Positions 61,564 to 64,000 of a stretch of DNA of 64,000 nucleotides are shown here, one piece after another (the first letter of the stretch is position 1; the number at the start of each line of letters is the position of its first letter). The position numbers and the translations under genes were made by a program. This stretch comes from Rahnella laticis (GTDB taxonomy: Bacteria > Pseudomonadota > Gammaproteobacteria > Enterobacterales > Enterobacteriaceae): positions 404,687 to 468,686 of the forward strand of contig NZ_JADOBI010000005.1 in NCBI RefSeq assembly GCF_015644585.1, written 5' to 3'. Below the pieces are notes generated by a model that saw only the letters and a program-made list of their open reading frames with translations, searched no databases and was not told where the DNA came from.

Positions 61564-63144
61564 TTACGATTCAGAAACCACCACGCGGTTACGGCCATCC
61601 TGTTTCGCTTTATACAGCGCTTCATCGGCTCTTTTCAGCGACGTATCAGGATCGCCCTGCAAATAGTGCCAGTGCGCCACGCCCAGCGAAATCGTGATTG
61701 GCCGTATGCCCGGAAGTTCCAGACTTTCAACATTTTCGCGAAGACGTTCAGCAATCATTTCCGCTTCAGCCAGCGCCGTGCGCGGCAACAGAACGAGAAA
61801 CTCCTCTCCGCCAACCCGGCATAAAATGTCTGTTTCCCGCGCGTTATGCCGGATCTGCTCCGCCATTGATTTAATCACTTCATCGCCAACATCGTGGCCA
61901 TAAGAATCGTTGATAGATTTGAAGTGATCGATATCCAGCGCAATGACTGAAAACTGCTGGCGCAGCTGCGCCACGGATTCCAGCGTCATTGCCAGCCCGC
62001 GCCGGTTAAACAGGCCGGTCATCGGGTCGGTTTGCGCTTCAAATTTCAGCTTACCGATTTTTTTCTGCAACAGGCTGATACCAATCAGCAGCGCACGTTT
62101 CAGCTGGTTGGATTCGAAGTACCACGACGGAATCTCGCGGATATTAACCGAAACATCCGGGTTATCCATTTCGTTCGCATTGCGCGCCAGCAGCCAAAGA
62201 GGACGTGCGATCAGCCTCGAGAATAACCAGACGGCAAGCAGTGTCAGTACAGCCAGCGGTGTCAGATGTTTAAGCACTTTAACCATCAGCCCTTCCAGCG
62301 GTTTCAACGTGGCGTTGGTCGGACGAAGCGTTACAATTTCCCAGCCAGAAGAAGGCACAACCGCATAACCGGCCAGCATCTGATCCCCGCCGACGCCTTC
62401 CACCATCAGGCTGCCGTTGGTCGCCGTTCTGACAATTTCTGTCATCGGATGTGGCTTCATCACCTCGCCGATGCAGCTGGCCTCACGGTGATAAAGAATG
62501 CGCCGGTCTTCGTCGAGCACCGTGATGTAGGAACCGTCACGATAGAAATGCTCGCCCAGCAGTTCATTCAAAATGCTTTTCTGCTTCAGATAAATGGTGC
62601 CGCCGATATATCCAAGGTACTTTCCGTCGGTGGTAAAAACCGGCGTCGAGATAATGATGACCAGGTTTTGCGCGGCAGAAATATAAGGTTTGCTGATTAG
62701 CGGACGCCGTTCTTTCAGGGCTTCTACAGCGCCCGGCGTCGTCAGCACATGCCCGACCAGCTGTAAACTGTCCGGCGATGTCGCCAGCACTTTTCCGCGG
62801 GCATTGGTGATCACCACAGAATTGAAGCTGTCCGTCTGGTATTTGAGGCGGGCGGTTTCGGACTGAAGAATGGCAGGATCGTCAAAGTGGCCTGCCGCAA
62901 TCACTGCGCTGTAGGCCAGTTGCTTTTGCATGCTTTTGATAAACTGTTCGGTGCTGGACGCAAGCTTGGTCGCATAAACGCGATTTTCTTCAAGCGTATT
63001 GTCGATCAGCAACTGGCGCTGTACGCGATAGCTGGCATAAAAGCTGTTTGCAAGCGTCACGAAGGCGCTCATTACGGCTAAAATCAGAATCAGACGTCGC
63101 AGATCGATGCGGAACAGTGAGCTGGAGAGGAGTGAACGTAACAA
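61564..63144 (-). CDS. Membrane diguanylate cyclase (dCache-GGDEF)
   Basis: A 526-residue c-di-GMP-making enzyme. Transmembrane helices at about 15-35 and 285-310 bracket a periplasmic dCache-type sensor (about 40-280). The C-terminal GGDEF domain (about 360-520) has DPMTGLFNRRG, DIDHFKSINDSYGHDVGDEV and the active-site VGGEEF. RETD five residues before it is the product-inhibition I-site. The architecture recalls DgcJ/YeaJ. With pdeD at 39.7-41.3 kb the window holds both a maker and a destroyer of c-di-GMP. The ligand of the sensor is unknown. Confidence 0.92.
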   Translation of the reverse strand: MLRSLLSSSLFRIDLRRLILILAVMSAFVTLANSFYASYRVQRQLLIDNTLEENRVYATKLASSTEQFIKSMQKQLAYSAVIAAGHFDDPAILQSETARLKYQTDSFNSVVITNARGKVLATSPDSLQLVGHVLTTPGAVEALKERRPLISKPYISAAQNLVIIISTPVFTTDGKYLGYIGGTIYLKQKSILNELLGEHFYRDGSYITVLDEDRRILYHREASCIGEVMKPHPMTEIVRTATNGSLMVEGVGGDQMLAGYAVVPSSGWEIVTLRPTNATLKPLEGLMVKVLKHLTPLAVLTLLAVWLFSRLIARPLWLLARNANEMDNPDVSVNIREIPSWYFESNQLKRALLIGISLLQKKIGKLKFEAQTDPMTGLFNRRGLAMTLESVAQLRQQFSVIALDIDHFKSINDSYGHDVGDEVIKSMAEQIRHNARETDILCRVGGEEFLVLLPRTALAEAEMIAERLRENVESLELPGIRPITISLGVAHWHYLQGDPDTSLKRADEALYKAKQDGRNRVVVSES

Positions 63145-63445
63145 AAGGTCCGTCCTGTGGCAAAAAGTCGCTCATATTTAACACCGCTGCCTGCGATGCA
63201 CAATATGACCGGTGAAATAAACCCTTATCCTGCTGAATATCCGGTGAAAAAATTCAAAGCGCCGATAAAACTTAACGCAAATTAATTCTCCCTTTCCCTT
63301 CTGACCCAAATTCTTATCTCTGAAATATGCCTGCTTTGCCCCGGAGTGGCCTTTCCACAAACCTCAATTCTCTTGCTGTAGGTCATTGCCTGAATAATCG
63401 CTATATGATTTATTATACAACGCTTGTTCGACGAGGATTTTTGAA
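63145..63445. other. Divergent promoter region between the cyclase gene and yghW
   Basis: About 300 bases, AT-rich toward the right. A likely promoter for yghW lies near 63406-63422 (TATATGATTTATTATACA), and GAGGATTTTTGAA precedes its ATG. No other feature was recognised. Confidence 0.45.
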
Positions 63446-63772
63446 ATGCAAAACCATTTTGGGAAAGGGCTAAAAGCGGGCCTGAGCGCCGAAAGCGCAT
63501 GGCCTGCTGCGCAAGTATCAGGCTATTGCAAAGAGTATTTGCGGGGCTTTGTGCTGGGATTTGCACACACCCGGGCGCAGATCACCGGTGATGATAACAA
63601 TGCCGCATTCGAGGCGGGCGTTTTGTCGCGTAAATACAGTCTGGATAAAGATCTGGTGGCCGAGTTCTTTTCCGCCAGTGCGAAACATCCGTCCAGGGCA
63701 TTTTTTCTGGTGGGCTACGAAGGCAAGCTGCAGGACAAGGACGATAATCAGCCGCAAAACCCGCTCAGCTAA
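63446..63772 (+). CDS. yghW: YghW family protein (DUF2623)
   Basis: A 108-residue protein starting MQNHFGKGLKAGLSAESAWP and containing VSGYCKEYLRGFVLGFAHTR, then AAFEAGVLSRKYSLDKDLVA and AFFLVGYEGK. E. coli YghW (95) has the same pattern (MNNHFGKGLMAGLKA, YCADYKRGFVLGYSH, WEAGILTRRYGLDKEMV). The function is unknown. The last 15 residues (DKDDNQPQNPLS) are extra. Confidence 0.9.
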   Translation: MQNHFGKGLKAGLSAESAWPAAQVSGYCKEYLRGFVLGFAHTRAQITGDDNNAAFEAGVLSRKYSLDKDLVAEFFSASAKHPSRAFFLVGYEGKLQDKDDNQPQNPLS

Positions 63773-64000
63773 ACCGCCCTCTCATACCCGTCAGCCATAA
63801 AAATCTATGGTCACCCCCATTTTTGCAACACCGATTTTGATTTATGATGGGCTTGCTTAAATCTATACGGCGTCTGGTGGGCAACACTACGTTGCCCGCG
63901 CCACGATGAAGTCCGCGCCTGCAGAACCTTAAAAAACGGACGGCTTCAAAGAGCCATTTTTTATGTCAGGTTCATCCGCAGGTCGCTGTGCCGTTCATGT
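63773..64000. other. Leader-like region at the window end with a possible gene start
   Basis: A hairpin GGGCAAC-actac-GTTGCCC (63879-63897) and a second GGCT-tcaaag-AGCC followed by a T-run (about 63945-63962) come before ATG 63963. The frame from it (MSGSSAGRCAVHV) is open to the window edge. The double-hairpin leader and the terminator-like second stem suggest a regulated leader of the next gene, but the coding claim rests on 12 codons. Confidence 0.35.

Noticed and set aside
63870..63962. Guanidine-II (mini-ykkC) riboswitch in the two-hairpin leader
   Set aside because: That class needs ACGR in both loops. The first loop reads ACTAC with G and T next, and the second has none.

Overview
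The window is a chromosomal segment of an enterobacterium (order Enterobacterales). Gene content and order match the E. coli region running from the SdsR sRNA through yebY-yebZ-yobA, holE, ptrB, yebF, purT, yoaH-pabB-nudL-sdaA-pdeD-yoaE, manXYZ-yobD-mntP-rlmA, yobF-cspC, yebO-mgrB and yobH. Several extra genes (pip, a laccase-domain protein beside rlmA, an MBL-fold hydrolase, a large autotransporter) and protein sequences that diverge from E. coli suggest a member of the Yersiniaceae such as Rahnella. That placement is inference.

Positions 1 to about 25,095 are most of a P2-like prophage. The late genes are complete and in P2 order: Q and P leftward; O-N-M-L-X-holin-K-lysB-lysC-R-S, V-W-J-I-H, and FI-FII-E/E'-T-U-D rightward; then ogr. 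A tyrosine integrase follows and the prophage ends in the 3' end of the sdsR (ryeB) small-RNA gene. The early module (repressor, cox, replication gene A), the cos site and attL are not in the window and should lie to the left. Three late promoters share the ten bases GTTGTGCCAT in Ogr-type sites. E and E' are joined by a T TTT TTA slippery heptamer.

The prophage carries AT-rich cargo in two places where P2 relatives carry accessory or anti-phage genes. Next to Q is an ABC-type ATPase followed, with a 4-base overlap, by a TOPRIM/DUF4435 protein: the layout of the PARIS (AriA/AriB) defence system. Between S and V is a 432-residue membrane-anchored protein resembling the putative abortive-infection family putAbiC. 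A secreted protein with an internal duplication lies between ogr and int as a third cargo gene.

From 25.1 kb on, the DNA is chromosomal. It holds the copper genes yobA-yebZ-yebY, Fur-box-associated ftnA, holE, pip, ptrB, yebF, dbpA, purT with a PurR operator, the yoaH/pabB/nudL/sdaA block, pdeD, yoaE, the mannose PTS operon with a likely Mlc site, mntP behind a manganese riboswitch, rlmA, a laccase-domain protein, and yobF-cspC. The stretch 49.9 to 54.7 kb is interrupted by accessory genes, including two phage-type small genes (DUF4060-like and NinX-like). After yebO and mgrB come a long AT-rich leader with a perfect FNR-type site, a 901-residue autotransporter, yobH, yebW, an orphan OppA/MppA-type binding protein, small uncharacterised proteins, a GGDEF diguanylate cyclase and a yghW homologue. 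No rRNA, CRISPR array or insertion sequence was seen, and no tRNA was recognised by eye.
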